Shown: in pieces, positions 15,918 through 25,936 of the stretch
Numbering within the stretch: the first letter of the stretch is position 1
How the letters are laid out: each line of letters opens with the position of its first letter
Source of the DNA: Rasiella rasia
GTDB taxonomy: Bacteria; Bacteroidota; Bacteroidia; Flavobacteriales; Flavobacteriaceae
Length of the DNA: 64,000 nt
Assembly: GCF_011044175.1 (NCBI RefSeq)
Contig: NZ_CP049057.1
Coordinates: forward strand, 2,557,501-2,621,500
Direction of reading: 5' to 3'
Notes under the pieces: model-generated
Databases searched by the model: none
What the model was told of the DNA's origin: nothing
Seen by the model: the letters and a program-made list of their open reading frames with translations, nothing else
Position numbers and translations under genes: made by a program

Positions 15918-18900
15918 ATGAAAAAACTTTTACTCCTCCTCCCTCTACTGTTGTGCTATGTTGTTGGTGTTTCACAGATTACTGTAGACGAAACTTTAAC
16001 AACACAACAATTAGTAGAAGATGTACTGATACAGAACTCTTGCGCAACTGTCTCTAATTTTTTACAAAGCACAGGAACAAATTTTGGCGAAGGAAATGGA
16101 ATTGGCGCCTTTGACAGGAACGGTTCAGTTTTTCCTTTTGACGACGGAATTATTCTTAGTTCTGGGTTTGTGGCAAATGCCCCAGGTCCGAATGCCACCT
16201 TACATAGCGATGGTAGTTTTGGTTGGCCAGGCGATGCAGATTTAGAAGCCAATACTTCGGCAACAAATACAAATAATGCAAGTTGGATTCAATTCGATTT
16301 TGTTCCTTTTATAGATCAAATTAGTTTTGACTTTATAATGGCATCAGAAGAGTACAACGAGAATTTTGAGTGCTCATTTTCAGATGCTTTCGCATTTATC
16401 TTAACAGATCAAGTTACAGGATTTGTTCAAAATTTAGCTGTATTACCCGGAACTACAACGCCAATAGAAGTTACCAACATTCGATATGAAGTGCTTGGTC
16501 AATGTGCAGCGATAAATGAAGAATATTTCGGCCAATATAATTTTCAACCCATTGCAAATGTACTAGCACCTTCTATTCCAGAAGCAGATGCACCTATCGA
16601 CTTTAATGGTCAAACGGTTTCGCTTACCGCTATGGGAAATGTAGTGTCTGGAAATCCGTATACTATTAAATTGGTGGTAGCAGACGAAACAGATGCGGCC
16701 TTCGATATTGCTGTGTTCTTAGAAGCAGGATCGTTTAGTTTAGGTGTCGACTTGGGAGACGATTTAACCATTGCCGCTGGAAATGCTCCTTGCGAAGGAC
16801 AACCACTAAATATTGGTTTTACACCAGTTCCTGGAGATATGTACAATTGGTACCGCTTAAATCCTCTCACAGGTCTTTTTGTGGAAATTCCAGGTACCAT
16901 GAACATGAGTATGATTACCATAACAAATACGGGTACGTACAAGGTTGTGGTAACTAAACCATCGGGCTGTAGTGCAGAAGATGAAGTGTATATAGAATTT
17001 GCTCCTCAACCGATTGCCGTAGAGCCTGACCAAATTAATGAGTGCGACGAGTTACCGAATGATGGTTTTGCCACATTCGACCTTACACAAAGTGATGCGC
17101 AGATTATGAATGGTCAAGCGACTACTTCCGTGATTTGGTATGAAACGCTAATTGATGCGCAAGATGATACTAATGCCATTCTAGACCCCACCATGTATGT
17201 TAATACAGTACAAGGGTTTCAAACGGTATATGCAAGGTTGCAAGAAGGAGGTTTTAATTGTTTCGATATAGTTCCTCAAGATATTCAAGTCAACGACAGT
17301 CCACCTCTTACAGATCCGGTCACTGATTATATTATTTGCGACAATGACGAGGATGGTTTAGAGGAATTTGATTTAACGAGCAAGGATGGTGAGATAGCGA
17401 ACATTTTGGTTAATTTAACAATTACGTATCACACGAGTCAGGCAGATGCTGAGGCTGGTGTTGGAGCTATTGCTACACCTGGAGCTTATATAAGTGGTGG
17501 TGAGATAATTTGGGCGCGTGGAGAGAATATAGCTGGCTGTTATACGGTTGTTAGTTTTTCATTGATATTAGACACGATTCCGTTGTTTGTTGAGGTTCCT
17601 GAGTTTAGGCAGTGTGACAATGATGGAGATGGTGTTGAGAGTTTCGATTTAAATACTCAGAATGCTACGATTGTCGATGGTGATTTAGATTTAAGTGTTA
17701 CGTATCATCCTACCGAGTTAGATGCAGACGATGCTACTAATGAGTTAATGAGTCCTTATGTGAGTGGAGGCGAGGTTATCTGGGTACGTGTAGAGAGTAA
17801 TAGTCGTGGTTGTTATGGTGTATTTGACATGGAGCTTATCGTTGTGGAGCGTCCTGATATTTTTGAGCCAGATCCTCTTACAATTTGTGATGACAACAAC
17901 GATGGTTTTGGGGAGTTTACTTTGACAGATGCAGATGATCAGGTTGTCAATGGTAATCCGGCGGGTAATTTGGTAGTTAGTTATCATGAGACGTTGGTCA
18001 ATGCTCAGAACAATGTAGATCCTTTAGCGAGTCCTTATTTAAATATAGTTCCTTTTAACCAGACGGTGTATGTTCGTTTGAGCGATACTGCTGCGGGATG
18101 TTATAATGTTACAACGTTAGATCTTATAGTTTTAGAGACCCCTGAGATATCAGATCCTTCACCATTAGAGGAGTGTGATACCGATGGAGATGGTGTTTTT
18201 GTATTTAACCTTACTGATGCTGAGCCAGAGATTTTGGCGGGTCTAACGGGAGGTCCTTATGTGGTGAACTATTATGAAGACCCAGCCCTTACCATTGCGA
18301 TAGCTAATACTACGGCATATCCAAATATTAGTAATCCTCAGACTTTGTTTGTGACAGTAAGTGATACTGGTAATAGCTGTTTGGCAGAGACAACTTTAGA
18401 ACTTATTGTAAACCTTCCACCATCGCTCAATGAGCCTATGGCCTATACGTTATGTGATGAGAATGATCCTCCTGGAGAGGAGATGGAGGTTTTTGATCTT
18501 ACCAGTCGTACAGCAGAGATCACAGGCGGTAATATAGGTATTGTGGTTAGTTTCTATGAGAGTTTGGCCGATGCACAGGCAGGCACAAATGCCATTGCGA
18601 CACCAGAGGCATATACCAATTTAACCAATCCACAAAACATTTATATTCGAGGAGAGAACGCTACCACGGGTTGTGAACAAACAGGTGGTGTAAACGGGTT
18701 GGTTCTTGAGTTACGTGTAGATAACATTCCTGATGTAGAAGATCCAACACCTTTGGTTGTTTGTGATATGGATAATGATGGTTTTGCTCAGTTTGATCTT
18801 ACCAGTAAAGATGCAGAGATTGCAGGAGGTGATCCTAGTGTAACTGTTACCTACCATGAAACACTTTTAGATGCTCAGGATGGGGTGTTTGCCCTTACGA

Positions 18901-21299
18901 GTCCGTATCAAAACATTGTAGCCGACATGCAGACGGTATACGCGCGTGCTGTTTTCTCTATGGCTCCTAATACCAATGGTTGTTTTGATATTGTTGAGTT
19001 AGACCTTATTGTACTTCCTTCTCCAACCTTGCCTTTGGAGATATCGCCAATTATTGCTTGTGAATCAGGCGGTACTGCGGTGTTCGATTTAACAGAGCGA
19101 GAAGTAGAGATTTTAAATGGTCAAGATCCGTTGAGTTTTACGGTTAGTTATTATGAATTACTAGTAGATGCACAGGCGGGTACTAATGCTATTGCTATAC
19201 CTACGGCATATGCTAATACTAGCAACCCACAGACTATTTATGTTCGTGTTTCAGATAACACGAATCTATGTGCTGTCACGGGTAGTTTTGAGATAGAGGT
19301 TCGTGAGCCACCTATGGCCACACAGCCTATTCCGTTTACTAAGTGTGATGATCTAGGTGAGCCTAATGATGGTATTGCTAGTTTCGATTTAACGACCAAA
19401 GATGTTGAGATTGCTGGTGCTGGTATTGGTATTAATGTAAGTTACTACCTTACACCTGAAGATGCTCAGGATGCGACCAATGCTATTGATCCAGCTACGG
19501 CGTATGTAAACCAAGATCCAGTTACAGGAGCTGCTATTAACCCGCAGACGATTTATGTACGTGTAGACGATGTTACTACAGAATGTGAAGGCTTTACAAG
19601 CATGACCCTTCGTGTGGTGTCTAATCCAGAACCTGTTTCGCCAGATGCTATTGAGGTTTGTGATATTAATGATCCAAACGATGGGGTAGAGGTATTCGAT
19701 TTAACCATACGTGAGGCTCAGATTCTCAACGGTGAGAATTGGACTTTAGAGTACTATGAGACGTTTACCGATGCTGTAGATCAGACCAATGTTATTGGTA
19801 CCCCTGGGGCATATCCTAATATAAGTAATCCTCAGATTGTTTATGTACGTGTTACCAATGGTACCATTCCTGAGATGTGCTTTGAGATTGTAGAATTAGA
19901 ACTTATTGTAAATCCATTACCAGATGCTAGCGCAGTGGTAACGCCATTGGTTTTATGTCAGGCACCTAACACTGGATTTGGGTTGTTTAACCTTACCGAT
20001 AAGGAAGGTGAGATACTCGGGGGTCAAGATCCAGCGCTTTTCACGGTTAGTTATTATGAGAGTGCTGCAGATGCGGCCATTATGTTTGATCCAATTACAA
20101 CCCCTGGTTCGTATACAAACCTTAGCAATCCACAGACTATCTATGTAGGGATACAGAATATAGAGACAGAGTGTTATATTGCTATGCAAGAGTTTGAGTT
20201 ACGTGTAGATGATGGAGCTACGGCAACAACACCTGCAGCGCCATACGCTATTTGTGATAATACAGACCCTAATGATGGTATAGCCGACTTTACCTTAGAC
20301 GATCCAACAGACCCTACTTCACAGGCTCAGTTGTTGCGTGATGAGATACTCGGGGGTCAAGATCCGACGTTATTTTTACTTACCTATCATGAGACTCTTG
20401 CTAATGCAGAAGGGAACATAGATCCATTAGGAGCTACGTATACTAATATTGTAAATCCACAAGTGATTTATGCTCGTGTGAGTAATAGCGCCAACGATTG
20501 TTTTGCGATTACTGAAGTTATTCTGAAAGTGGAGCAATTACCAATTTTGGCATTAGATGAGGAGTATAGGTTGTGTGTAGATGCCGATGGGTTACCGATC
20601 GAGGCTGAATTTGGAGGTCCTTCACCACCGGTTTTAGATACAGGGTTATCACCAGAGGATTATATTTTCTTGTGGGAGTTAAATGGAGCGGTACTTATTG
20701 GAGAAGTAGGTCCTTCAATTATAGCGACACAAGAGGGTGTTTATGTAGTCACTGTTACCGAGCGTGTTACAGGCTGTATGCAGAGTTATACCACTACGGT
20801 GATATTGAGTTCACCTCCAACGACATTTGATGTAGATGTTACCACGGGTGCCTTTGCAGGAGAGCATGCGATAACTGCTACTGCTCAAGGTTTAGGGACG
20901 TATCAGTTCCAGTTAGATGATGGAGCCTTCCAAGATGAAGGGATGTTTAACAATGTGGCTCCTGGAAGTCATACGGTTACCATACAAGATATAAATGGTT
21001 GTGGGAGTGTGACGGTACCGGTAGGTGTTGTGGATTATCCTAGGTTTATGACTCCTAATTTAGACGGATACCATGACACGTGGAATATCATTGGTATTGC
21101 AGATGCAGACCCTACGGCAAAAATTTATATATTTGACCGCCACGGAAAACTGCTTAAGCAGATTAGTCCAACAGGAGAAGGATGGGATGGAACCTTTAAC
21201 GGAAATCCATTACCATCGAATGACTACTGGTTCGTGGTAGAATATACAGAAGACGAAACCCAAAAAGAATTTAGAGGGCATTTTACCCTAAAACGATAG
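15918..21299 (+). CDS. Large choice-of-anchor L surface protein with T9SS type B sorting domain
   Basis: This 1793-residue exported protein has a signal peptide (MKKLLLLLPLLLCYVVGVSQ), an N-terminal choice-of-anchor L domain (about 25-300, with VEDVLIQNSC and MASEEYNE), an Ig-like part, about 12 tandem repeats of about 95 residues (about 365-1540), another Ig-like segment, and a C-terminal gliding-motility-associated/T9SS type B sorting domain (about 1710-1793, with FMTPNLDGYHDTWNI and IYIFDRHGKLLKQI). Type IX secretion to the cell surface is well supported. The ATG at 15918 is chosen because it starts a perfect signal peptide; the reading frame stays open upstream to 15816. Its PorP/SprF partner starts 11 bases later. 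An adhesin role is inferred. Confidence 0.93.
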   Translation: MKKLLLLLPLLLCYVVGVSQITVDETLTTQQLVEDVLIQNSCATVSNFLQSTGTNFGEGNGIGAFDRNGSVFPFDDGIILSSGFVANAPGPNATLHSDGSFGWPGDADLEANTSATNTNNASWIQFDFVPFIDQISFDFIMASEEYNENFECSFSDAFAFILTDQVTGFVQNLAVLPGTTTPIEVTNIRYEVLGQCAAINEEYFGQYNFQPIANVLAPSIPEADAPIDFNGQTVSLTAMGNVVSGNPYTIKLVVADETDAAFDIAVFLEAGSFSLGVDLGDDLTIAAGNAPCEGQPLNIGFTPVPGDMYNWYRLNPLTGLFVEIPGTMNMSMITITNTGTYKVVVTKPSGCSAEDEVYIEFAPQPIAVEPDQINECDELPNDGFATFDLTQSDAQIMNGQATTSVIWYETLIDAQDDTNAILDPTMYVNTVQGFQTVYARLQEGGFNCFDIVPQDIQVNDSPPLTDPVTDYIICDNDEDGLEEFDLTSKDGEIANILVNLTITYHTSQADAEAGVGAIATPGAYISGGEIIWARGENIAGCYTVVSFSLILDTIPLFVEVPEFRQCDNDGDGVESFDLNTQNATIVDGDLDLSVTYHPTELDADDATNELMSPYVSGGEVIWVRVESNSRGCYGVFDMELIVVERPDIFEPDPLTICDDNNDGFGEFTLTDADDQVVNGNPAGNLVVSYHETLVNAQNNVDPLASPYLNIVPFNQTVYVRLSDTAAGCYNVTTLDLIVLETPEISDPSPLEECDTDGDGVFVFNLTDAEPEILAGLTGGPYVVNYYEDPALTIAIANTTAYPNISNPQTLFVTVSDTGNSCLAETTLELIVNLPPSLNEPMAYTLCDENDPPGEEMEVFDLTSRTAEITGGNIGIVVSFYESLADAQAGTNAIATPEAYTNLTNPQNIYIRGENATTGCEQTGGVNGLVLELRVDNIPDVEDPTPLVVCDMDNDGFAQFDLTSKDAEIAGGDPSVTVTYHETLLDAQDGVFALTSPYQNIVADMQTVYARAVFSMAPNTNGCFDIVELDLIVLPSPTLPLEISPIIACESGGTAVFDLTEREVEILNGQDPLSFTVSYYELLVDAQAGTNAIAIPTAYANTSNPQTIYVRVSDNTNLCAVTGSFEIEVREPPMATQPIPFTKCDDLGEPNDGIASFDLTTKDVEIAGAGIGINVSYYLTPEDAQDATNAIDPATAYVNQDPVTGAAINPQTIYVRVDDVTTECEGFTSMTLRVVSNPEPVSPDAIEVCDINDPNDGVEVFDLTIREAQILNGENWTLEYYETFTDAVDQTNVIGTPGAYPNISNPQIVYVRVTNGTIPEMCFEIVELELIVNPLPDASAVVTPLVLCQAPNTGFGLFNLTDKEGEILGGQDPALFTVSYYESAADAAIMFDPITTPGSYTNLSNPQTIYVGIQNIETECYIAMQEFELRVDDGATATTPAAPYAICDNTDPNDGIADFTLDDPTDPTSQAQLLRDEILGGQDPTLFLLTYHETLANAEGNIDPLGATYTNIVNPQVIYARVSNSANDCFAITEVILKVEQLPILALDEEYRLCVDADGLPIEAEFGGPSPPVLDTGLSPEDYIFLWELNGAVLIGEVGPSIIATQEGVYVVTVTERVTGCMQSYTTTVILSSPPTTFDVDVTTGAFAGEHAITATAQGLGTYQFQLDDGAFQDEGMFNNVAPGSHTVTIQDINGCGSVTVPVGVVDYPRFMTPNLDGYHDTWNIIGIADADPTAKIYIFDRHGKLLKQISPTGEGWDGTFNGNPLPSNDYWFVVEYTEDETQKEFRGHFTLKR
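17010..20545 (+). repeat. Twelve in-frame repeats of about 95 codons in the T9SS cargo gene
   Basis: Each unit reads roughly CD-D-DG---FDLT---AEI--G-----VSYYE---DAQ-GTNAI--P-AY-N--NPQTIYVRV-----C and ends in a short Pro-rich linker. Two Cys per unit are well conserved. Units are diverged in DNA but clearly homologous in protein. From about 17340 the block uses GAG for Glu much more than the flanking parts of the same gene. Confidence 0.85.
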
Positions 21300-21310
21300 C
21301 TATTTAAATT

Positions 21311-22336
21311 ATGAAGCTTACAAAGACTTACCTACTTTTTGCCTTACTAGTATCCCCATTCTTATATGCACAAGACGGGTTGCCAGTTTATTCAGATTAT
21401 TTTGCTGATAATCTATATTTACTGCATCCATCAATGGCAGGAGGGGCCGATTATAGTAAGTTAAGACTAACAGCCAGACAACAATGGTTTGACCAAGATG
21501 ATGCGCCAAATGTGCAAACATTGAGTTTTAACACAAGACTTGGAGAACGTTCTGGCCTAGGTGCAATTATATTTAATGATAAGAATGGATTCCATTCTCA
21601 AACAGGAGGGTATTTAACGTATGCACACCATATTAAACTAGGAAGAGGAAGTTCAGATTTTAATCAGTTGTCTTTTGGTTTAAGTGCAGGATTAATACAG
21701 TCTAAACTAGATGAAACGAGTTTCGATCCTAATGATTTTGATCCAATAATTGCTGGAATTGTACAAAGTAGTTCTTACTTAAATGTAGATACTGGAGCTT
21801 CTTTTCATTCAGGTAATTTTTCAACCCATTTTACTGTAAAAAATCTTTTGTTTAGAAATAGAAGATTAAATTCAGAACAGTTTGAGCCAAATAATCAGCG
21901 TTCATATATCATCGGAGCGTCGTACTTTATTGTGCCTACCTATGGCGCCTGGGCGTTTGAGCCTAGTGCTTTGTTACAGTATCGTGAGCGAACTGGTGAG
22001 CAATTAGTAGACGCCAATCTGAAAGTTTACAGAGAGCTTGATTTTGCAAGAATCTGGGGTGGTATTTCGTATCGTAGAAGTTTTGATGGAGCCGAGTTTG
22101 TAGATGGCCAAGAAATTAAAAATCAGAAATTACAATACATAACACCTGTGCTGGGTATTAATTATAAGAAATTTTTATTTGCATATACGTACTCGTATCA
22201 AACTGGAACGGTACGTTTTGATGCTGGAGGCTATCATCAGCTTACTGTGGGATATAATATATTTGACGGAAAAGTGGGTAGAAGTTGGAGTCAAGACATG
22301 CGCTACAATGGTATGCTTAGACCAAGAGGAAAGTAA
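21311..22336 (+). CDS. PorP/SprF family type IX secretion system membrane protein
   Basis: This 341-residue outer-membrane beta-barrel protein has a signal peptide (about 1-20, ending LYAQ) and the family start: QDGLPVYSDYFADNLYLLHPSMAGGADYSKLRLTARQQW in broken form, especially the HPSMAG and R-QW blocks. PorP/SprF proteins are usually encoded right beside a large T9SS type B substrate and help secrete or anchor it, as SprF does for SprB in Flavobacterium johnsoniae. Here it follows the 1793-residue cargo gene by 11 bases, so the pair is probably a dedicated unit. A terminator follows at once. Confidence 0.93.
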   Translation: MKLTKTYLLFALLVSPFLYAQDGLPVYSDYFADNLYLLHPSMAGGADYSKLRLTARQQWFDQDDAPNVQTLSFNTRLGERSGLGAIIFNDKNGFHSQTGGYLTYAHHIKLGRGSSDFNQLSFGLSAGLIQSKLDETSFDPNDFDPIIAGIVQSSSYLNVDTGASFHSGNFSTHFTVKNLLFRNRRLNSEQFEPNNQRSYIIGASYFIVPTYGAWAFEPSALLQYRERTGEQLVDANLKVYRELDFARIWGGISYRRSFDGAEFVDGQEIKNQKLQYITPVLGINYKKFLFAYTYSYQTGTVRFDAGGYHQLTVGYNIFDGKVGRSWSQDMRYNGMLRPRGK

Positions 22337-22340
22337 TAAA

Positions 22341-22366
22341 AAAAAGCCCCAAACGGGGCTTTTTTT
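22341..22366. terminator. Bidirectional terminator
   Basis: The stem AGCCCC (22345-22350) pairs with GGGGCT (22355-22360) around the loop AAAC. It is flanked by A and T runs, so it works in both directions between the PorP/SprF gene and the convergent VWA gene. Confidence 0.9.
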
Positions 22367-22369
22367 AGT

Positions 22370-23524
22370 TTAGTTCCAAGTGTAATCCTTACGCTTGGCT
22401 TGTTTCTTTAAGGCTTCTATCATGGCACTTTCTAGGCCATTTCCTTTTTGTTTGCTTTCTTTCGATATAAATGCACGACGCTTCTTATTTAGTTGAGCAA
22501 TTTTGTCTTGAATGCGTTTACGTTCTGCACGATTTGCTGCTACATAGGCTTTTATTTCAGACTTAGACTTCCCTTTAAGGTTCTCTGGTAAATCTTTTTC
22601 TTTTATGTCGTCATAACTAAAGCCTGGTTCGTTCTCGGCATCTACTAAATCCCATGTAGTATTTTTATATAAATGTGAACCTTTAGAAACAGTGCGGCTT
22701 ACTGCATTCGCTTTGCTATATTCTGCTGCATTATTATCTTGCTCTTCTTGTAACATTATTTTTTTTCTGCCGCTTTGGCCGTAAGGCACATAAGTGCCAT
22801 TTAATTGAATGTTTAATTGTAAGATTAAATCATCATATGGTGAAGCGATATGTACGGTACTCTTATTATGATTTATTGCCATGTAGTCTCCATAGGTTAA
22901 ATCAGCACCATCTTTCCAACGTGTGTCTACTCCGTGTTTAAAGTCGCCACAGAAAATAGTGTTTACCACGATGTCTTTCTCTTTAGCTTCGGCAGATGCA
23001 TCTTTGTAGTTTACTTTACCTTGGGTAAAAGGCTCATTACCGGCAATAAAGATCAATTTTAGGTCATCTGCGTTGTTGCCCCAGTCTAGATCGTTGATGG
23101 AAGCTTTTAAAACGGTTCCACAGTATTCACTTCCTCCATTTGTCGTTAAGGAAAAGAGCTCTTTAGAAACGGTATCAAGGTCGTCTGTAAATGGAATTAT
23201 TTTTCTGAGGTAGCCTTTTGCTTCACTAAGGCCGTCATTACCATATTCATAGAGTGCAATTTCTAAATTTGGTCGTTCAGATTTACATTTGGCATATGAT
23301 AGTTCATTTACAATCTCCCATAATTGGGCTTTTGCTTGATCAATTAATCCGTCCATGCTGTTACTAGTATCTAAAAGCAAGGCCACTCTGATATAGTGTT
23401 TTTTTGCAGAAGGGGTTTCATATGTTTCGTTTAAAGCTACCGTAGTTTTACGTTCGGTTTTTGCGTTACAAGCTACTACAGAGCAGATAATGAACGCGGC
23501 TAAAAGGTGTTGTAATATTTTCAT
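22370..23524 (-). CDS. von Willebrand factor type A domain lipoprotein
   Basis: This 384-residue protein has a lipoprotein signal (MKILQHLLAAFIICSVVAC, lipobox Cys at residue 19) and a VWA domain (about 45-240). The metal-ion-dependent adhesion motif is visible as DTSNSMD, and the strand KLIFIAGNEPFTQG is typical. The C-terminal 120 residues are basic and predicted helical, with Lys/Arg-rich repeats. The ATG at 23524 is preferred over an upstream in-frame start because it gives the lipobox signal. No neighbour reveals the partner. VWA lipoproteins of this kind are common in Bacteroidota and mostly uncharacterised. Confidence 0.87.
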   Translation of the reverse strand: MKILQHLLAAFIICSVVACNAKTERKTTVALNETYETPSAKKHYIRVALLLDTSNSMDGLIDQAKAQLWEIVNELSYAKCKSERPNLEIALYEYGNDGLSEAKGYLRKIIPFTDDLDTVSKELFSLTTNGGSEYCGTVLKASINDLDWGNNADDLKLIFIAGNEPFTQGKVNYKDASAEAKEKDIVVNTIFCGDFKHGVDTRWKDGADLTYGDYMAINHNKSTVHIASPYDDLILQLNIQLNGTYVPYGQSGRKKIMLQEEQDNNAAEYSKANAVSRTVSKGSHLYKNTTWDLVDAENEPGFSYDDIKEKDLPENLKGKSKSEIKAYVAANRAERKRIQDKIAQLNKKRRAFISKESKQKGNGLESAMIEALKKQAKRKDYTWN

Positions 23525-23724
23525 GATGTACATTTTATTTGAGATAAAACTAAGCGCAACTTTTTCGTCAGAAAAACGAGAATGAGTAAAACCATCTTTT
23601 CGATGAGTCAGGAGATCAATGTTTTGAGGGAAGTATATCATTTTGCGCTATTTATTAGTTGGAATCGCCGACAGCCGCTTTTACAAGTGCATTACAATCT
23701 GTATGTTTACACTTTCTAGTTATT

Positions 23725-25920
23725 ATGAAATATATTCTTACCACCTTAGTATTGGTATTTGCAATGGGCCTTACCCAGGGGCAGGTACGTAAAAAATCGA
23801 AGCAATCTTTTGTGCTCAAAGGAGTGGTGGTAGAGGCTGAAACCAACAAGCCTATCTCAAGAGTAAATGTAGAAATAGACGCTGGGGCCTACACAACGAC
23901 CAACGGTAATGGAGAATTTTCTATTTCCGCAGAAATTGGAGATGAACTTAGTATAAAAAGTGACGCCTTTAAGCCCGTTTATTATACTGTAAAAGACGAA
24001 CAAAATATTACAATAAAAGTGCAAAAGAGCGAAGGTGAAGGGCTGCCAATTAGTACGGCCAGTAGCCAATCTGGCGTAGGATTGTTTCAGCGTTATATAG
24101 ATTCTGCTAAAACTACATTAAAAAGTGATGCTAATAAGAGTATCGGCTATGTTACGAAGGCAATACAACCGTATAGAGGGTCTTCTATAACCAAAAAACA
24201 AACAGCAATTGCGTTTGAAACGTTAGGAGATATTAATCTATTTTGGGGGCAACCCGATTTAGCCATAGATAATTTTAAACGCAGTATTTCTGAAAGCGCT
24301 AACCTAGACCGCCGTATTAAGTTGGCAACCGCTTTTAGAATGAATGCCAATTACCAAGAAAGTATAGCAGCCTATAAAGAACTTCTAAAAGCTAATTTGG
24401 GCAATTATCAAAAAGTTGAAGTTTACGAGGGTCTGGGCGACACCTATAAGGCCATCAATGATCCAGTAAAGAGCGTATCTAATTATCAGAAAGGACTAGA
24501 CATTGCAACTGCTCATCAAATTACACCCAAGATTACCAATCTAAATTCTAAAATTGCTGAAGTATATTCTGAAAGTGGTGCTGTAGAAGAAGCAGCAGAA
24601 TATTACGGGAACTCCTTAGATTTGGCAAAAAAGGAAAATCCGAAGCGTTGGGTAGAAGAAAAAAATAAAGTTGCCAATTTTTATAACCGAAATCAAAACT
24701 TTGATGATGAGATAAGACTACGGTCTGAAACACTTTCTGAATTGGAAGAAATAGAAGATAAAGATGCCGAGCCAGAAAATTCACCAGACAACCAGCTTAC
24801 ACCGCAGCGACAAAATTATTACATCGCTAACGCCTATATTGCTCAAGATAAATACAAAGAAGCGATTCCTTTTTTAAAGAAAAGTATTTCTGAAGCAGAA
24901 TCTAAAGACGACCTTATCGTAGAAAAAGATGCCACGCGTAAACTTTCTGAGGTATATAAAGGCATTGGTGATTACGGCAAAGCTGCAGAGAGTTATGAAC
25001 GCTACGTAGCAGTAATAGATGAGCTATATATTAAAAAGGAACAAGAACTATCTCAAGCTACCCGCTTTAATAAAGAAATTGCCTTAAAACAAAATAGAAT
25101 TATTAGCCTTGAAAATGAGCGAGAACTCAACGCTAGTAGCTATAAATTGGCTTTTGAAAATCAAGAGCTTATTGAAAAGAATAATCAGGTACAAAAGTGG
25201 GTCATTGTCTCGTTGGTGCTAATAGCATTGTTGTTGCTGTTTACTGCCTACACTCAATTTAAAAGTGTAAAGCAACAGCGGTACGCAAACAATATGTTAG
25301 CGCTTAAGTCGCTGCGTACACAAATGAATCCGCATTTTATATTTAATGCGCTTAATTCGGTAAATAGTTTTATTGCCATGAGCGATGAACGTGCCGCCAA
25401 TAAATACTTAAGTGAGTTTTCGCAACTTATGCGCAGCGTATTGGAGAATAGTGAAGAAGATTTTATTCCGTTGAGTAAAGAAATTGAATTGTTAGAGCTG
25501 TACGTGAAGTTAGAACATTTCCGCTTTAAAGATAAGTTTGAATACACAGTAACGGTAGACGAAAATTTACAACTTTCAGAATTTGTAATTCCACCTATGC
25601 TCTTGCAGCCTTATGTGGAAAATGCAGTATGGCATGGCTTGAGATACAAAGAAGAGAAAGGACACCTCGATATTCACTTTAAGCAAATAGACAGCGAAAC
25701 GGTGACTATTACAATTACAGATGACGGTATTGGCAGGAAAAAGTCAAAATTACTGAAGACAGACAACCAGAAAAAACAGAAAAGTCAGGGCATGGGTAAT
25801 ATCCAAAAGCGTATAACAATACTTAACGATATGTATAAGGATAAGGTTGACGTAACCGTTCAGAACATGTTCGAAAATGAAGAAGGGACACAAGTTGTAC
25901 TTACCCTGAAGAAGGATTAA
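23725..25920 (+). CDS. LytS-type sensor histidine kinase with TPR sensor
   Basis: This 731-residue kinase has a signal peptide (MKYILTTLVLVFAMGLTQGQ), a carboxypeptidase-regulatory-like beta domain (about 30-110), a tetratricopeptide region (about 150-440), a coiled coil, one transmembrane helix (about 492-512) and a LytS-type kinase core. The phospho-acceptor is probably His537 in MNPHFIFNALN; the ATP-binding lid shows DDGIGRKK. It pairs with the LytTR regulator 16 bases downstream. An upstream TTG (23659) is in frame, but the ATG at 23725 starts the signal peptide. The signal sensed is unknown; TPRs suggest a protein or peptide partner. Confidence 0.92.
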   Translation: MKYILTTLVLVFAMGLTQGQVRKKSKQSFVLKGVVVEAETNKPISRVNVEIDAGAYTTTNGNGEFSISAEIGDELSIKSDAFKPVYYTVKDEQNITIKVQKSEGEGLPISTASSQSGVGLFQRYIDSAKTTLKSDANKSIGYVTKAIQPYRGSSITKKQTAIAFETLGDINLFWGQPDLAIDNFKRSISESANLDRRIKLATAFRMNANYQESIAAYKELLKANLGNYQKVEVYEGLGDTYKAINDPVKSVSNYQKGLDIATAHQITPKITNLNSKIAEVYSESGAVEEAAEYYGNSLDLAKKENPKRWVEEKNKVANFYNRNQNFDDEIRLRSETLSELEEIEDKDAEPENSPDNQLTPQRQNYYIANAYIAQDKYKEAIPFLKKSISEAESKDDLIVEKDATRKLSEVYKGIGDYGKAAESYERYVAVIDELYIKKEQELSQATRFNKEIALKQNRIISLENERELNASSYKLAFENQELIEKNNQVQKWVIVSLVLIALLLLFTAYTQFKSVKQQRYANNMLALKSLRTQMNPHFIFNALNSVNSFIAMSDERAANKYLSEFSQLMRSVLENSEEDFIPLSKEIELLELYVKLEHFRFKDKFEYTVTVDENLQLSEFVIPPMLLQPYVENAVWHGLRYKEEKGHLDIHFKQIDSETVTITITDDGIGRKKSKLLKTDNQKKQKSQGMGNIQKRITILNDMYKDKVDVTVQNMFENEEGTQVVLTLKKD

Positions 25921-25936
25921 ACTTAAAATTTCAGAA

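Noticed and set aside
23659-23724. TTG start of the sensor kinase
   Set aside because: The downstream ATG at 23725 begins the signal peptide directly.
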